Assembly: GCF_000711245.1 (NCBI RefSeq)
Contig: NZ_JOMH01000001.1
Span: 62,001-126,000 of the forward strand
Origin: Polycyclovorans algicola TG408
GTDB lineage: Bacteria; Pseudomonadota; Gammaproteobacteria; Nevskiales; Nevskiaceae
Reading direction: 5' to 3'
DNA length: 64,000 nucleotides
Shown here: in pieces, positions 61,911 through 64,000 of the stretch
Layout: each line of letters opens with the position of its first letter
Position numbering within the stretch: the stretch's first letter is position 1
Position numbers and translations under genes: made by a program
The notes under the pieces: generated by a model
What the model saw: only the letters and a program-made list of their open reading frames with translations
Database searches by the model: none
What the model was told of the DNA's origin: nothing

Positions 61911-62840
61911 TCAGCCGACGTCATCAGTGCCGGGCCGTTTGCGTGCCCTGGGATGGGCGCCGTCATAAACGCTGGCGAGCCGCTTGAAATCAACGTGGGT
62001 GTAGATCTGCGTGGTCGCCAGTTGCGCATGGCCCAGCAGTTCCTGCACCGCCCGCAGGTCACCCGACTCTTCAAGCATGTGGGTGGCGAAGGCGTGTCGA
62101 AGGCGGTGCGGATGCACGCGGCCCTCAAGGCCGGTGCGCTGTGCAAACGCCTTGACCGCCAAGCCAATGCCGCTGCGCGAAAGCCGGCCGCCACGCGGGT
62201 TGAGCCACAGGGCCGGCTCGTCCTCGCGGCGCAGCCACTGCGGACGCACGGACAGCCAGTCGTCAATGGCCGAGCGGGCCTTGCTGCCCAACCAGACGAT
62301 GCGCTCTTTCTCGCCCTTGCCGATGATGCGCAGCTCGGTCTGCCCATGCGCCACCTGCGGCACATTGAGTCCATGGGCCTCGGCGAGGCGCATGCCACTG
62401 CTGTAGAGGGCTTCGAGCAAGGCCCGGTCACGACGCTCGACGATGCTGCCAGCCCGCTGGTCGAGGGCCTGCCCCAGCGCATCGGCGGCGACGCCCATCG
62501 GCAACTTGCGGCGATGTCGCGGCGCGCGCACGCCGGTGGTCGGATTCGACGTCAGCCAGCCGCGACCGACGGCGAATCTGAAAAACCCGCGTGCCGACGA
62601 CAGGTACCGCTGCAGGCTCGCCGTCTGGTGGCCGTCCTGGTGCAGGCCGGCGATCCAGCGGCGGATGTCGCCACTGCGGCAATGACCGGCAGCGACAAGC
62701 ACGGCTTGCAGCCGCTGCAGGTCGCGCGTGGTCGCGTCCAGGGTGTTCGGGGAGGCGCGCCGCACATCGCGCAGCTCGTCAAGGTAGGCGGCGATGAAGC
62801 CCGCCCAGTCTGGCGCGCTGCCGTCGTCCGGCAACGTCAT
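61911..62840 (-). CDS. xerC: Tyrosine recombinase XerC
   Basis: 309 residues from ATG 62840. SAM-like N-terminal domain (FIAAYLDELRDVRRASPNTLDATTRDL) and catalytic domain with Arg in YSSGMRLAEAHGL, HPHRLRHAFATHMLEE and LLGHAQLATTQIYTHV containing Tyr. Resolves chromosome dimers at dif with XerD. Order dapF-DUF484-xerC is the usual one. It lacks the integron-specific insert seen in IntI. Confidence 0.95.
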   Translation of the reverse strand: MTLPDDGSAPDWAGFIAAYLDELRDVRRASPNTLDATTRDLQRLQAVLVAAGHCRSGDIRRWIAGLHQDGHQTASLQRYLSSARGFFRFAVGRGWLTSNPTTGVRAPRHRRKLPMGVAADALGQALDQRAGSIVERRDRALLEALYSSGMRLAEAHGLNVPQVAHGQTELRIIGKGEKERIVWLGSKARSAIDDWLSVRPQWLRREDEPALWLNPRGGRLSRSGIGLAVKAFAQRTGLEGRVHPHRLRHAFATHMLEESGDLRAVQELLGHAQLATTQIYTHVDFKRLASVYDGAHPRARKRPGTDDVG

Positions 62841-62841
62841 C

Positions 62842-63552
62842 TCAACCGAGACGGGCGCGGATGGCCGCCGCAACCAGTTCGGCAATCATTTCGAGAAACA
62901 ACTTGCCCTGGCGCGGCTGGAACCGCTCGGGGTTGAGTGCGCCAAAGGCCAGCATGCCGAGGTACTTGTCCTTTTCCAGCGGCACGATGGCAGCCGACTG
63001 GGGCACCTCGACGGCCTTGGGAAACAACAGGCGCGCGCGCGGCTCAGTGATGGGTCCGCACTCGATCAGCCGCGTGCGGGTGAAATTTTCGTAAGCCTTG
63101 GCGATGCGGCCCTCGGGTTCCATCGGCACCAGTCCATCGATGTCGTTGCGCTTGTAATAGGCGTTGTTGAGGCCGATGAACACTTCGTCGATGCCGAACT
63201 CGGCGCGCAATACCTGCCGCAGGCCGGCGGCGACCGCAGCCAGCGACGGCGCGCGAATCAGGGTGCGCGCCAGGCGCAGGACATTCTCGGCGCGGCCTTC
63301 GTTGTCGCGCGCAGCATCGACCAGCCGCTCAAGATGTGACTCCAGCTTCTGCGCGCGGGCGCGCAACACGTCGACCTGCCGCTCCATCAGTGACACAGCC
63401 GAGCCGGTACTGTGGGCCAGCTCCAGCTTTTCCAGTATGTCCGGGTGCCTGGCGAACAGGTCGGGGTGGGCCATCAGGTAATCGAGCACCGCCTGTTCGG
63501 CCAGTTCGGGCACGCCTGGCGCCTCGCGTGCGTCAACTGCGGTCTGGTTCAC
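62842..63552 (-). CDS. DUF484 (GAF-like) family protein
   Basis: 236 residues from a GTG at 63552 that overlaps the dapF stop (GTGA). DUF484 pattern: FLMAHPDLF-type ([21 protein letters not shown]), [32 protein letters not shown] (coiled coil) and a GAF-like C-terminal domain. The role is not established; it is constantly linked to xerC. Confidence 0.92.
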   Translation of the reverse strand: MNQTAVDAREAPGVPELAEQAVLDYLMAHPDLFARHPDILEKLELAHSTGSAVSLMERQVDVLRARAQKLESHLERLVDAARDNEGRAENVLRLARTLIRAPSLAAVAAGLRQVLRAEFGIDEVFIGLNNAYYKRNDIDGLVPMEPEGRIAKAYENFTRTRLIECGPITEPRARLLFPKAVEVPQSAAIVPLEKDKYLGMLAFGALNPERFQPRQGKLFLEMIAELVAAAIRARLG

Positions 63553-64000
63553 AACAATTCCCCTCGATACACGGTGTCTGTTTCCCCTTCCAACCATACC
63601 GGAGCATCGCCGCCGGCCCAACGCACGGCAAGCTGCCCGCCCGAGACCCGCACCTGCACGTGGGCATCGAGCTGCCCGGCGCGAATCCCTGCCACCACAG
63701 CCGCACAGGCACCGCTGCCGCACGCCAGGGTTTCGCCGGCGCCGCGCTCGTAAACACGCAGGGCAATGGCGTCGCGCGCCAGCACCGTCATGAAACCGAC
63801 GTTGACTGACGCCGGAAACACCGGCGAGACCTGCAAGGCTGGCCCCAACGTGGCCACCGGCGCCGTCGCGACATCGAGCACGGTGATGACCGCATGCGGA
63901 TTGCCCATCGACAGCGCGCGAAACGCCACCTCGCCATGCCCGGGGACCGGCAGGTGATACACCTCGGCCTGCGCAAGTGCCATGGGGATCTGCTCAGGCA
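63549..64000 (-). CDS. dapF: Diaminopimelate epimerase, C-terminal part (runs off the window)
   Basis: About 150 residues are visible; the N-terminal half lies beyond the right edge. [13 protein letters not shown] and [22 protein letters not shown] hold the second catalytic Cys and the substrate-binding loop. It converts LL- to meso-diaminopimelate for lysine and cell wall. The frame continues through 64000 without a stop. Confidence 0.95.
   Translation of the reverse strand, partial: PEQIPMALAQAEVYHLPVPGHGEVAFRALSMGNPHAVITVLDVATAPVATLGPALQVSPVFPASVNVGFMTVLARDAIALRVYERGAGETLACGSGACAAVVAGIRAGQLDAHVQVRVSGGQLAVRWAGGDAPVWLEGETDTVYRGELL

Overview
The window is GC-rich chromosomal DNA from a gammaproteobacterium. 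The backbone supports this: rsmG-parA-parB-atpIBEFHAGDC-glmU-glmS is the usual gammaproteobacterial order, dapF-DUF484-xerC is a typical gammaproteobacterial trio, and murA lies near a short-form hisG and hisD. A Xanthomonadales/Nevskiales-like lineage is my best guess; the sequence does not fix the genus.

Layout. 1-3.5 kb: an outer-membrane barrel gene cut by the window edge, a SphA-like barrel, an HD-domain protein and a divergent LysR regulator. 3.5-11.8 kb: an accessory operon (TonB-dependent receptor, carboxylesterase, M28-like protein) with a divergent Crp/Fnr-type regulator. The receptor gene is split by a complete IS3-family element. 12-13.3 kb: an NCS2-like permease. 13.4-18.5 kb: a chromosomal integron with an inward-facing integrase gene, a candidate Pc promoter, an attI site, six cassettes and five full attC sites plus one truncated site. 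One cassette is present twice. 18.6-20.8 kb: a GST gene and an IS5-like element with a frameshifted transposase, ending on the glmS stop codon.

20.8-36.5 kb: cell-wall precursor genes (glmS, glmU) with an mscS gene between them, the complete F-type ATP synthase operon, parAB, rsmG, a HerA-like ATPase gene and arsC. 36.5-39.6 kb: a K+/H+ antiporter and an Nramp metal transporter. 39.6-47.7 kb: a complete type II Wadjet anti-plasmid system (JetABCD) with overlapping genes, preceded by a Phd/VapC-type toxin-antitoxin pair and followed, with a 4-nt overlap, by the Nramp gene. 48.4-56 kb: a small conserved protein, thiC with a TPP riboswitch, a Nudix hydrolase, rlmJ, a two-domain PPK2, hisD, hisG and a GFA-family protein. 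56.2-60.1 kb: genes lying between hisG and murA (NYN/LOTUS protein, GH5-like lipoprotein, globin, IS630). 60.1-64 kb: murA, an apparently orphan PIN protein, xerC, a DUF484 gene and partial dapF.

The accessory features most worth attention are the integron with its uncharacterised cassette genes, the Wadjet locus with its coupled neighbours, and the TonB receptor gene whose reading frame is restored exactly if the IS and one target repeat are removed. No CRISPR array, tRNA, rRNA or prophage was recognised. All family assignments were made by reading motifs, without database searches.
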